Position numbers and translations under genes: made by a program. DNA of 64,000 nucleotides from Phorcus lineatus (lineage: Eukaryota; Mollusca; Gastropoda; Trochida; Trochidae): NCBI GenBank assembly GCA_921293015.1, contig OV121085.1, forward strand, positions 19,605,911-19,669,910. The letters run 5' to 3'. The number at the start of each line of letters is the position of its first letter. Position 1 is the first letter of the stretch. The notes beneath the pieces are model-generated. The model was not told where the DNA came from and ran no database searches. It saw only the letters and a program-made list of their open reading frames with translations. Positions 1-12,300 of the stretch are shown piece after piece.

Positions 1-3000
1 AAAAAAGGTTTTCTATTTATTTTTAAAGATTATTCATCATGGTGCTACACATGTTAAGAAGTTCTTACCAGGTCTCATTGTATATAGAAATTGTAAAATG
101 AAAATGCACTGAACCTGTGCAAAAATAAGCATGAAAACTTGCCAACCCCAAATGTGTGATCTTGTAAATTCCAAGAGCGACAATTTACAAAAATTGACTT
201 TATGAGTTTTATTCATACACTGCAAAAACTCTTTTTACTTTTTTAGAGAAATAGAAAAAACATTGATGATCAAATCAGAATTGAGGTAGAAACAAGTGTT
301 GCTACATTTCACTTGTCAAAGGTTCACCTATAATTCAAAATTATTGAAAATGTAAATATTACACAGAGCAATAGATTTAAGTTCAGAAATACTTGATTTC
401 CTGCTATTGTAGTTGTGTGTACATAACCAAAACTTCTTACATGGACTTACATTTATGATATTTATCCTGCTTCAATGTAAATCTTGTGAATCTCATAGAA
501 TTTTTTACTGCAATATTTTAGAGAAAGCTGTAAATGTTAATAAATAAAACATTATTCCTATGTGCATTGTTTGTGTGATGAAAATAGAGTTTTGTGCATG
601 TTCTCATGATTGCATTGTTCTCAGGTCTGCACAATAAAAAATTGGAATTTTGCCCTGAAGGATTCTCTCCCTACAGAGTACTAACTTAATATTTCTCAAT
701 TCTTTCAAAATTTATTTAATATTTTCAACAGAACACCATATTTTAGTCCCATCAAATATTGTCTGTCATCTCAGACGATTTCAATCTTGTAAGAATTATG
801 TGGTGTTGTTCAGCCAAGAAATAACTCAGAATGCAAACTGATTTTTATTTTAAACAATAAGAATTTATTTTCCTAGCCCAGAATATACTTCACTTGTAAC
901 TGGGATTAAATAGGAAGTAGGCAATAAAGCTCACCTCTGTCTAGCTCTTCTACAACATGCTGTGTTACGATATTACTAGGATATGAGAAGGGAGCTTCAT
1001 GGGAGATAGTCACACGATCGTAACACCTTCTACATATGGAGATATAGGTTTAGAAACTTGTGGTTTTACAAAGCTACAAGGGTCCTTTCCAACTTTGACA
1101 TTACTTTCCCCTAATCACAAGTACTTTTGAGTCGTCTTCTTCATGTTGGCCAGCACATCTGTGCACTGGTAAGAATCCTATCTGCTAGTGCCCAGATGGT
1201 TGTTGTATGATACATCAATTATCATATGCCTGTTACATACACCCTGTTGTGAGTGAGATGTTTGTCAGAGTATGCTTGCAACATTTATCACCTTCAAATG
1301 TGGATGGAATACAGGATATTTGTTTTATAACAGGTATCAATTTATATATGGTGTTAAATATCAAGTAAATGTTGAATATTTCCCTGGCTCTATTGTGAAT
1401 GAGTTACTTTTCAGTGCAAGATTATATTACGAACAAGTTGATTTTGAGCATTCTGTTTGCAAATTCACATCATGTAGGCTAATTCTAAACAAGGCTTTAC
1501 ATTCAGCAGTGAAAATTTCCTTATTTTTATACCAAATTATTAAAGGTTATGAAAATGGTAGAGTCAACAAAATATTTAAAATAAAGCCAGTTATACAATG
1601 TTTGTAGTATATAACACATTTGCTCGGCTACTTTCCAAGACAGTGTCAGATCACAGGAAAGGGTCTCTCTGATTTGAACAACTCTATAGATAAATTGCAA
1701 AACTTAAGTGAAGATTTTATAGTTAGGGGATCCACCCTCAACCCTCTCTGCTTATCTTTGTGAATTCTTAGATCAGTCAGCTTGTGTTATATCCTTTCTG
1801 TCAGTGGAAAATTCCAAACAAGACAGGACAGGTTGGTTTAAACAGAAGCTTTATTCATGTACCAATACACTGACAATGAGGTCCAAGCTATGATAATGTA
1901 CAATGATGGATCCTGCTATCAACCAGGCTCTGGGGAGAAGTGCTTCAAGCATGCTCAAACTGGGACCAGTGAGGCTATATGTATATATATGTACAAACAA
2001 ACTTTCAACAATAAACATCAAAACAATTGATTGAGACTTTCTGTGTAAAACATCTGAGATATTCTTAATAGCACTTTTCAAAAGAAAAAACAGCTTTCTG
2101 TGCGATGGTGGACGTGTGGTTAACTGTAAGTTATTTATTCTAATCTTAAAATCCAATAAAAAAATTTCATTCACTGTACAATTTTTACATCTATTATTTA
2201 TTTACATCCTTTTAGTTTGTAAGTTACATCAATTTGAACAATTACATTGATCCCTACATATTTTGTATTATATTCATTACTATTGCCAAATACTTATGTT
2301 GCTACTTGAATAAAAACACTTACACAACTGACAGGAACTCTATCCTCCAAAAAAGTTTGTGTCCTTTAAAAAACAAAAAACAGGAGGGCGAGATATTTCA
2401 CAATGAAAACAGGTATTTACACTTAACAACAATGATAACAATGGAACAATGACAGTTAGTAATGGTAACAATAGGATAACAACAAATCATAACAATAAAT
2501 GGTTTGTGAATGTATCTTTTAACAAAGAGTGGGTTTGAACTAAAGTGGCAGAAAATCAAAGTACTGAATAGTGTTAAGGTTCTATATTTTTACTGACATG
2601 ACTTTAAGATTATATTTTCTGTTAAACAATATCCAAAATAACTGTTCTACCATTTCAATTTTTTTATATATCTAACAACAGCTCAAGTACATATTTTGTA
2701 AAATAAAAATGATAGAATTCATTTGCTCAACTATTTCATATTTTCATAGGATGATTATAGAGTAAATCAAAAGTGAAGCAATGCATTTATAATATATTTA
2801 CACACGATAATTCCATCAAATATTAAGTACCGGTCATGGCTCATTACATATTATTATGCAACATAAAAATCCAATACTGGAATTCCTATAATGGTGATTA
2901 TTTACATAGATATACAAAACATTTCTCTGCCATAAAACTCTGATCATGGTTATGGGGGTTATACTTAATAATGAATTTTGGTTTGATTAGGTAAAGGGGA

Positions 3001-4669
3001 ATGGGTGTGAAGATGAATTTGGTGGCAAATTTGTCCAGTCTCTTACATTTTGGTCAAGATTTATTACTCCAGTTGTCTCTAGACTTTTTCCTCATAATCT
3101 GACCTCAATGATTAGTTATAAAAATATTTCCTTAATAAATCAATCAATAATCAACATACTGGTAAACAATTTTTCATAATTTTTATCCCAAAACTTAGTT
3201 GTGTATAATGATATCAAAATATTCATGATAATCACTTTTTCAAATTATTTCCTAAAAGACAAACGAATAAATTTACATGAAGATAACAATCAATTATTCA
3301 TTATCATTAATTATTTTTGAATGAAGAAAATGCCCTTGTCTGTTTGGAATGATGTGAAAATCTCACAATAGGATTCAACATTGAGATTAGATTCACCATG
3401 GTTACCAAGTTTGTAAACAATATATAAACACAAACAATTCCTTTCAGAACACAAACTAGGTCCAAGCCATGATTTCAAGTAATATTGCAATAATTGTTTT
3501 AGTTGGCTTACAAAATGATAAAAATATCAAATGCCAAAAACATACAAAAACAAAACTTCATTGTCATTAAGATGTTGAAGACATATGTGACAAAATCAAA
3601 CAAAAGAGAAGCAATGGGGGAAACATACTTTTAATAGAATGGTATAATTAACCTGATTGTCTCATGAAAACATAAGTTTGGAAAAAAATATTTTAGAACC
3701 TTTTTATGTTTTATTTATTCATCATACTTCTAAATCATCTAAAAAACTATATAGATAATCTTGCCCTTTTTCAAAAGATAATGTCACAAATGCTTTCACA
3801 AACATTTCTCCTGTAATATTTTCATATTTCATATACGTCAAGTCAGCACTTTTTCTAGGGAAATCTGTCAACCCCGTGAGACAGCCAAATGTAAGAAAAC
3901 TCTAATCTATTATCACACCTGAGTTTAGTATTTATATTTACACACCTGTACAATGTACACACCTGGAACCTCACCTGTCCAAATCATGTCATCAATTCAA
4001 TCAAGGTACATACATCTCTACAAGACTCAAACCAGTCTTATATTCTCCGCTCAATAAACATGTGCATCACAATATATGACATTCAATTTATTCTTTATAG
4101 CAAATTACTAGCAGTACAGGATATCAAACATTTGAAGCTTCAACAACATTAATCAGCTGAGCGTGACAATACTTGAATATATCATGCCAAATTACACTAA
4201 AGAGTTCTTCAGCTTTGCCACGATGGAATTATGCCGATAAGATTACTTAAGCTTTCACTCTATGACACCTAATTTTTTAAATAAAAATATTTGTATTAAT
4301 ACTGCTTATAAGGGCACCACAGGAAAATATTGTATGCAATAATATAATTTTCTTTATATAAAGAGTTAGGTGTCTAACCTTGTAATTGCTACAGACTGAA
4401 AACATAAGAGAAGCCTTAAGCGCTCCTTGTGAGTTCAGATGAGTTTAAATCTGCATAAGATGCTCACTGATAAAATACAAGAAGGATATTGTATACGGTA
4501 GTGCAACATGAGATGCCTTTGGAGTCTCGGAGTTCAGATGTCGAGCAAGTCCAGAAGGTGACCAGAGCAGGTAACAACAAGCCTAGGATACAGAGCTACA
4601 ATACAGCTGCCTTTATCAGGGCTGAGGACTTCCATGACATACACAAGCAACAGCCATTGTTGTCGAGGA

Positions 4670-5000
4670 CTCCACTAGATCTACTAGCCAAATCAACCAG
4701 CCGGATCTTTTAGCAAGAGATCAACTATCCAGATCATCCAGTAAGATCATCTAGCAAGATTAACCAGCCTAGCCTTCCTTCCACAAAGCATTGAGAGGAT
4801 CATATGTCACTAAGGTAATGTAAACGAATTGGAGTTATGTTTAACCTTAGTAAAGGTTGCATTGTGGAAGGAGCTCCAGATCTACTAGTCTGATCAACAA
4901 GCCAGATCAACATTAGCTAACAAGATCTACTGACAAAATCCACTAGCAAGATCAAGTAACCAGATCAATTGCCAGATCAACTAGCTGGATTAACTAGCGA
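4670..5000. repeat. degenerate short-period repeat rich in AGATCAAC and CTAG
   Basis: The motif AGATCAACTAGC and close variants (agatcaacta, agatcatcta, agatctacta, ccagatcaac) recur every 10-15 bases on both sides of a foldback insertion at 4773-4876. GATC and CTAG are strongly over-represented compared with the flanks. It looks like an old, diverged microsatellite or minisatellite downstream of the ROS1 stop codon. Confidence 0.6.
4773..4876. mobile_element. small foldback/MITE-like element with CCTTCCACAA ends
   Basis: The left end reads ccttccacaaagca and the right end reads tgcattgtggaagg, which are inverted copies with one mismatch. The interior has the same taaggt...agtta.gtttaacc.tag core seen at 22236-22350, so both belong to one family. 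It splits the surrounding GATC/CTAG repeat, consistent with insertion. No coding capacity. Confidence 0.55.
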
Positions 5001-5400
5001 TAAACAATATGCAAACAGTATGCAAACAAATCAGCAAGCAGCTTGGCTAGTTTGCCAGATGTTTATGCACTTGATGACGATTGCACAAGGGTTGGATGAA
5101 CACAAGGGAATTGGTTGGTATTGGTGTTGTAACTTCACACGTATACATGAAATCAATAAAAGCACAATATCTAACATTAAAATAAAACTGGCCAAAATTA
5201 TGGTCCATGACATTTCTTGTACTTTGAATCTGCCACATGAATGTCCCTCTGACAGTCTCAGTATCACACTGAAGTCTTCTCTCCAGCATCAAGCAACTCT
5301 GGTATTGCACATGGTCTTATCTACTGAACAAATTCAACATTGTGGTTTTGGGCTCTAGAGTTATGAATACTGTATGGTCTATTTTTCAGCAGCTAGTCAG

Positions 5401-6354
5401 CTATACAAGACTTGCTTGAGCAATGTCGAAACCCGCAAGAACGGATGCATTCTCTGGGAACACTTGGTTTCTGGTTCTTGCTTGTCCATTGACATTTATA
5501 TAGTCTGGGGGACACCCAAACATGTCCTTCCGACCCGTTGGTGGGTTCCTTGAATAGTTCCTCTCGGAGTTGTTATTTGACCAGTATGGGTAATTCTGCT
5601 TAGGGTTGGCATATCCAGTATCCCCTACTCGTGAGTAAGTTGGCACAGATTTGTCATTTGGGAACCCAGACCCGTGGGAATTGTTCGAACACTCTACACA
5701 ATAGTAGCCAGCCTCAGAGTTGGATGAGGAGGAAGAATCCGACAAATGCCTTTCAAAAGCAGGAGTAGCATACAGGTCTCGATCCGAATGACTTGGGTTC
5801 ATTTTACACTTTCTGCCAGTTGGAGAGGACTCCAAGCTTCTGAGGGAGACTTCCTTAGTTGAATGATATGGTGGAGGTTTCTCTGTGTTCCTCAGAACAG
5901 ACACGACCCCGTAGGTGGGAGGAGGGTTGCCATACATGGGAGGAGGACTTCCATTGGGCACAAGGTTCAGTGCAGGCTCCTTGCTGAATGGAGGAGGAGG
6001 TGAATCACCATATGGAGGTGATGGGATCAGATAGTTTCCATTCATCATGGCATAGTTAACAGCTGGGGGTGTGGTAGGGGTGGATGGGGTACTGGGAATG
6101 CTGGAAGAAGGGGGTGTAGGGGAAGGATGGACTGGTATTGGCTGCAGGATGCCCATCTCTGGAGCACAGTTCAGTAGTTCCAGATATTTGGGCATGTCCT
6201 TACAATGTGGTTGTAGATAACCAAGAGCATCCATCTCTGAGGCTTGGCGCTGAATCTGAGAGTAGGACACTTGGGAACCGTCAGTATATGAACCCTTGGA
6301 GTCAAAGGACGATGTGCTCTTCAGGGGCCGCGCTGTGGACAAATCCACTGTCAA
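5401..6354 (-). CDS. ROS1: ROS1 exon 41: C-terminal tail with docking motifs, stop codon
   Basis: Last exon, 317 residues (2276-2592) plus TAG at 5401-5403; acceptor TTGCAG at 6355-6356, phase 0. The chain is rich in Pro, Ser and Asn, with no folded domain recognised. Visible motifs: YLQP (6208-6219), YLEL (6175-6186), YAMM, a YxxM-type PI3K p85 SH2 site (6043-6054), three PPxY WW-ligands (PPMY 5932-5943, PPTY 5911-5922, PPPY 5866-5877), and YINV, a YxNx-type Grb2 SH2 site (5491-5502). Motif identities are read directly; binding is inferred. Far longer than the human ROS1 tail. Confidence 0.9.
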   Translation of the reverse strand: MTVDLSTARPLKSTSSFDSKGSYTDGSQVSYSQIQRQASEMDALGYLQPHCKDMPKYLELLNCAPEMGILQPIPVHPSPTPPSSSIPSTPSTPTTPPAVNYAMMNGNYLIPSPPYGDSPPPPFSKEPALNLVPNGSPPPMYGNPPPTYGVVSVLRNTEKPPPYHSTKEVSLRSLESSPTGRKCKMNPSHSDRDLYATPAFERHLSDSSSSSNSEAGYYCVECSNNSHGSGFPNDKSVPTYSRVGDTGYANPKQNYPYWSNNNSERNYSRNPPTGRKDMFGCPPDYINVNGQARTRNQVFPENASVLAGFDIAQASLV

Positions 6355-9300
6355 CTGCAATCAAAAGAAGATATCTGAGAAATGTTTACACTATTGAAAA
6401 CATTAAATCTACTCCTGTTTTATACTATATCATATCAATAAGATGGATTCAACATCTATCTATTCAACATTCTATTGTGATTTATAGATTACCTTATCAG
6501 AAGTCTCAGCTCCACCTAATAAGGTCATCCGGTTTCTCCTGCTTGTGGGACTGCGCTGCGTGGACCCACCCCCTGCAACACAACAAGCACCTGCTTAGCA
6601 ACATGGAATAACAGGGTAATACTCCTCATGTGTTCATCTAGGATAATCTCGGAACTGCTTATTTGCTCATCTCAGACTTATCCCTGAAAATAATCCTGTT
6701 CATGTGAAAGTTACCCCCTACAACATAAAAATCTGTTTTTAGGGACATTATGCTTTCTTTTGCTCCTTTCCTCTTGACAAGTCTAATGGATTACTGTTGG
6801 AATTATGCCTTTGATAAGTTAGATAGGGTGGCTTGTGTTGATTTTGGCTCAGAAGTGTAGGGTGTAGAACAAGATTTGTTTTTCAAATAATAGATAGAAT
6901 TCAAGAGTGAAACAGTTCACAAATTCAATTGTTGATCTATACTGTTAAGAAAGAAAAAAATAGGTTTGTTGTTAGTGAAGTCTTGATGAGTTACTGGTTC
7001 TGTACCAAATGGAAAAGCACCTTTGGAATGAAAGGGTCCTGTAAGGATCAAAACCAAAGCTGTAGTGAACTCTTTCACCCCTGTCATAGTTACTAAAACA
7101 TGCAGTGCTGTTCCTCAAATCAACCTCACAAACTACGTTCAATCGATTGTCAGTGTATGATTAACATTTTGATAAACAGAAAAGGAACTTCATGCAAAAC
7201 CTTGTGGAGAATTATGTGATAAAAGCATAATTTGGACATTAGAAGTTAATTTGGAAATGTAATGAAATTTATTATATATATATATATATATATATACATC
7301 TTTTTGTAATATTTTCAAAAATTTTGTACTCATTATCTCCCTAGCTTAACAGGAGTGTGGCTATGGTGATAAATGCAATATGGAATATCTATTAGAAATA
7401 TAAATAGGAATCAAGATAATATTTCAGATTAATTTGTCAATGAGTTAAAAATCCCAAAACATTGGCTTACATATATGAATATTTTGAATTAGTATTGTAT
7501 TAATAGATCAAAACTTTTAGTCATAATTAAAACTTGACCCTTCATTATCTATTCATGAGCATATGATTTAAGTTAATAAGAAAGTCATTATAGATGAAAG
7601 AGGTTAGAAATACATGCAGCATGCCAATCAAAATAAATACAGAAACTAATGAAGAGAGAAATCAGAGTAACATTAAAACCCATAAATGAAATGCATAAAT
7701 GCATGCATGACAGCAAACATGTGATGACATGTGTGAGTTAAAGAGGGAATTTTCTCACTTACGGTAAAACAATTAATTGTAATCCTGCAACATCATTATC
7801 ACTAAAGTGTTGTTTTTCTTTTGTGGAAAGGTTCAGATTACCCAGGCCAATGAAAATTCAAATGATTTTGAACAAAATTCTCCCCTGCCTTGATAAATTG
7901 AGGTAAATTTTTTGAGTGGGGCATCTTGAATAACCTTTATAGCTATGTGAACCACCCTCCTTAAAAAAAACCATATCCCATGTTACATGCAAACACTAAG
8001 ACTGATTAGACAACAACACCTTATATATCTAATCAGAATCATTCAACCAAAATCTCATCAGAATCACCAACATCACATGTACCAAACATCACAACGTCAG
8101 AATCAATCAAACTCAATTGAAGACCATCCAGAAGGATATATGTGTTTGACCTAGATATAAATATAGAGAGTCATATTCATATTGGTTATCATTAACCATT
8201 GATCAACAATCTGCTCTGATTCAGTTTGCATGCAATTTCTTGTACCCTAATTTCAATTTTCTAAGTGAGCATTTGCCAACACAACACATGCATGACATGA
8301 GACTACATACACTGCATGACACCAAATGCATCACATGACACCAAACGCATCACACGACACAAACAGTCACATGACACCAAACGCATAACGCGACACAAAC
8401 ACATCACGCGACACCAAACGCATCACACGACACAAACAGTCACATGACACCAAACGCATCACACGACACAAACAGTCACATGACACCAAACACGCCACAT
8501 GGTTTGTGGATGTACCTCTCCTCTTGGAGTGGGAACTTTGATGGACGCACGTTGTCGTGCCGGGACGGGGCTGCTCCTCGGTTTCTGTCGAGGATCCGCT
8601 GGCCGCTACCTCATCATCGAAGGCAAGATTAGCAAGTCCGTAATAAGGGACAGTTTGTGGGGGGGTGGGGGGCTGTGAACTTCGGGGGAGCAGGGCTGCA
8701 AACAACATGCGACGATTCAGACAAGGCCACGCACACACACGCACAACATGCGTCTCACACTGGCATCGTGCGCTAACTCGCAAGTAGTTTAATTCTCAAG
8801 CTTTGGAAAATTGTAAGTAAAAGGAAATTGATATAAAAAATTGTGAACATATATTTTGATACACAGTTCAAATCAAAAGAAGTTTGTGATGGTTTTACAT
8901 ATAAAGCTTTATAAAAATTGTATACAAATATCTTGATATATATAATAAGATTGCAATATATCATTTTAATTTGTTTGATTTCTCAAATAAATGCTGATTT
9001 GAAATTTGAAATTATAACATGCCTTACAAATGTCAATGTAGAGGGCGTTTAATTATTGATTTAATTAAACAAGAAGATAATTGGTCCATGTTAGAAATAT
9101 CAAAGCATGCACACAGAAGATTATGAAATGATATGCAGTATTAGCAGTGTGAATACAGACAACTAGTAAATTAATATCCAATAGTTGAGGTGATACATGT
9201 CATGAATAAGCTTAAAATAACAGAGGCAGGAAGAACAACAAAAAGATAGACAAATTCTGGAAATGAATGAACAATAAACATGAGACACCCATAAATCAAC

Positions 9301-12300
9301 AAAATAAATATCATAAAGAGGAACTAAAATAATGAAGCACAAAAGTAAAAACAATACAATGAAAACATCCATGCATTTAGAAATAAGAATATTTATCATA
9401 TTTGTTTTTCTTGTTGTTGGAATCAAACTATCAAACTATTTACACTATAAAGTGTGTCAAATGATAAGATAGTTATTCTAATGTAAAGTTTATTAACTCT
9501 TGTGACTATGTTTCAATAGATATTCATTTTTGAAACTGTCTGTGTGTTCATATCCACTTATAGATCGACTGGCAAATATTTGAGAAGAAAGAGAATTTCA
9601 ACTATTGCAAACACAAATATTTGATCACAAATATTTCAAGTTACAATGAAACCTTGAAACCTTGATTGCTGGGAATATTAATTACAAAACCATAGATTTT
9701 ACATGTTCTGTCTCCATATTCTCTCAAATTTACAGCATCAATGTCTGTCAAACTCCATTGATAATAAACAAATGTCCAAATGGATGTATTATATCTTTCA
9801 GCGATTCAGCTGTCTTAATGGACTTAAAACATTAAACTCAGATATGTTAACCCGTGGTTCATCTTAATACGATTTTGGCAGTACAGCCCTTGCTGTTAAC
9901 CCTTTCATCATTTTTTTTAAAGAAATATCCAGTTTTACTTTCTTTTTACAAAAAGATGAAGAACACATAAATGCAAGCATAACACACACCATACTACAAA
10001 AAACTCCAGCATAGGTTGAACGTAAATGGGAAATTTCAATATGTTACAAAATGGGCCAAAAACTCAAAAACAGGGTGAAATATGGGAAAATGTAACAAAC
10101 ATTTAATATTGAAGAGAAGTTTTGTACCATAAATTATAAACAGAAATACATGACATATAAATGAAGGTTTCAAAATAAGAAAGGATGATATATTGATGTT
10201 ACTAATTTACAACTTACACCAGTGTTTTCCAAATGGCACAAATTGGGAAAAGTACTGTATTACGGTATCAAATTTAAAGCAACTTTTAATTTGAATTCAT
10301 ACTACAGTTATTTCTTTATATAATTTTCCTTATTGATGTTGTGAAAATAAACTCGATCTGGACTCACCATCAAGATGTGTAGGGGACCTCTGAGCGATTT
10401 CCTCGTCAGACATTGTGTAGCACGTCTCCTGAAAGGTCTCCAGTTCCTGGAGCAGGTAGGCAAAAGATGGTCGATCCTTGGACGCAAAACTCCAACACTT
10501 CTGCATGAAGTTGAACCTAGGGGTGAACATGTTGCCATTAGCTAGCATTAGAAATAAGCTTGAAAAACTAACATCTCCAAAATCTATGTCAGTTCTAAAG
10601 GAATTACTGGTAGGTAACATTTCCATAAGTTACCAGCTAACAGCAAAAGTTACAAGGATACAAGCTGTAAAACCATTTATTTACTGCAATCTATATATGT
10701 ATTTAAAAAGAGTTTGGTATGTTAACTCCCAAAAAGTGGATATTTACAAATTTATTGATATTATGAATTGTCTTTTCAAAAGTGAAATCAAAATGTAGAA
10801 TTAACCAAACAAATTGTGAGATGCATGATGTGAAACCAAGCTAAAAGAAGAGGTTAAGTCTAAGGATTGTAATAATTCTTTTCAATGCTATTTTCATGAT
10901 GAAAGTTTGTATATAGCTTCTTATCATCAAACAGAGTTGCAATGTACTCACATTTCATCAGCAGTTTTATCAGGTCTGTCCAGTTTGCCGCCCGCACGTA
11001 CGTACTGGAGCACCTCAATATTGGTCCTGGCAGGATACGGCTGCTGGCCTAGAGTCACAACCTCCCACATCAACACACCGAATGCCCTGCAAAGACAACA
11101 TAGTTATGGTCAATAACCAAAAACAACGATTGTTTACACAAATTACTCTAAGTCAACTTGTAGGCCAAGCATGGAAACAGAAACTTAGGCCCAAATACAT
11201 GATACAATAATAACATGGGTGATATTTAACAATCTTTTCTTTTCTTGAAAGCAACATGCATGAATGTCATTAATTTGCTAAACACATTGTAAGAATTGAG
11301 ACATGATTTGAGAACACAAGGACTGATGGGTTTCTGGTGACATAGCTTGGTAGAAGAGATTTCCTAATGGTGTGAAGGGAAAGGCATATTAAAGTGAAAT
11401 GGCAGAGATCGTCCATTTCATGTCGATCACAGTGTGAACAGATGTGCTCTTCACGGGGTATTTTAAACATGCGACCCCTGTCAATCTGTAAATTTGTGTG
11501 ATCAATTCGTGTAAGAGCGAACTGGCGCGCAAAAGTTTGTAATGAATAATCTAGTAGATATTTTTCAGCATCAAGAGTTGTTTTGTATTTAGAGTGTGTG
11601 ATTAAGTTTTCAGATTTTTTGGGATGGTTATACATCAACAAACCTGACTGTTGCTTTGGAAATCGTCGCCATTACATGTGGAACAATTAAATTTTTCTTC
11701 TTGAATTTCTTAGAGGTATCATGCAGTTCTTAATTTGAATAATGTGGACTCAGATGTTTATCAAGAGATGGTCTATAAAGAAATTTTCCTAAATTGTTAA
11801 CTTTTTTTCTTTTGGAATATTAGATAAGGTACTATAACCTTCTTAGTTGTTCACCTAAAAACAACTCTAATCAATTTATAAAGCATGCTATTTAATCAAT
11901 ATGTTTATTGAAGCATATTTGTAACATTTCTATTGATTGATGACTTTATCAAATTAACCCATTCTTCTGAAATAATAACTAGTTTCCAAGTTTTTGTAAC
12001 AAAAAAATTTAACTCTCGAATGACTTTTTAAGTGAAGGTCTATGGGTACAAATAAAAAGCTTTTAAAAAACAACTCAATATACTGATCATACAATGAACT
12101 ATCACAATTTCTTTAAAAACTTATAATGAAACATTTTGATGGTCATAATGTTATTAGTTCAGTAGGCAACTGACCATATATCTGAAGGCGTGGTGAAGAC
12201 CCCGTCCACCAGAGACTCGGGAGACATCCATCGCACTGGCAGCAGCCCCTCCCCTTCCTTACGATAGTAGTCATTCTTGTAGATGTCTCGTGCCAAACCA

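Larger units (their letters stand above)
1..5400. other. 3' flank / possible 3' UTR of ROS1, no other gene seen
   Basis: No coding region is recognisable on either strand; the open frames here are short, low-complexity and match nothing I know. Minus-strand transcripts of the ROS1 gene must end in this stretch. The first minus-strand AATAAA hexamer below the stop codon is at 4087-4092 (TTTATT on the plus strand), which would give a 3' UTR of about 1.3 kb; more hexamers lie further down, for example near 1851 and 3716. Which one is used cannot be told from sequence. Listed separately: a GATC/CTAG-rich degenerate repeat (4670-5000) interrupted by a small foldback element. Confidence 0.6.
6573..8515 (-). 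other. intron 39, AT-rich with microsatellite and minisatellite
   Basis: Holds an (AT)n run at 7269-7296 and, next to the exon-39 donor, a 36-bp minisatellite (about 8286-8500). No coding exon recognised. Confidence 0.7.

Noticed and set aside
5031-5310. Overlapping frames downstream of the ROS1 stop on both strands
   Set aside because: Short, mutually overlapping, no recognisable protein; likely 3' UTR sequence.
8673-8674. Alternative acceptor for exon 39 (exon end at 8672)
   Set aside because: Joining exon 38 there shifts the frame; the acceptor at 8696-8697 keeps it.
8367-8783. 138-residue minus-strand open frame as a separate gene
   Set aside because: Its middle is ROS1 exon 39; the N-terminal part is intron and the C-terminal part reads through the donor into the minisatellite.
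11270-11641. ORF as an intron-nested host gene
   Set aside because: The zinc-binding C-terminal pattern is that of LINE proteins and the upstream frame is broken.
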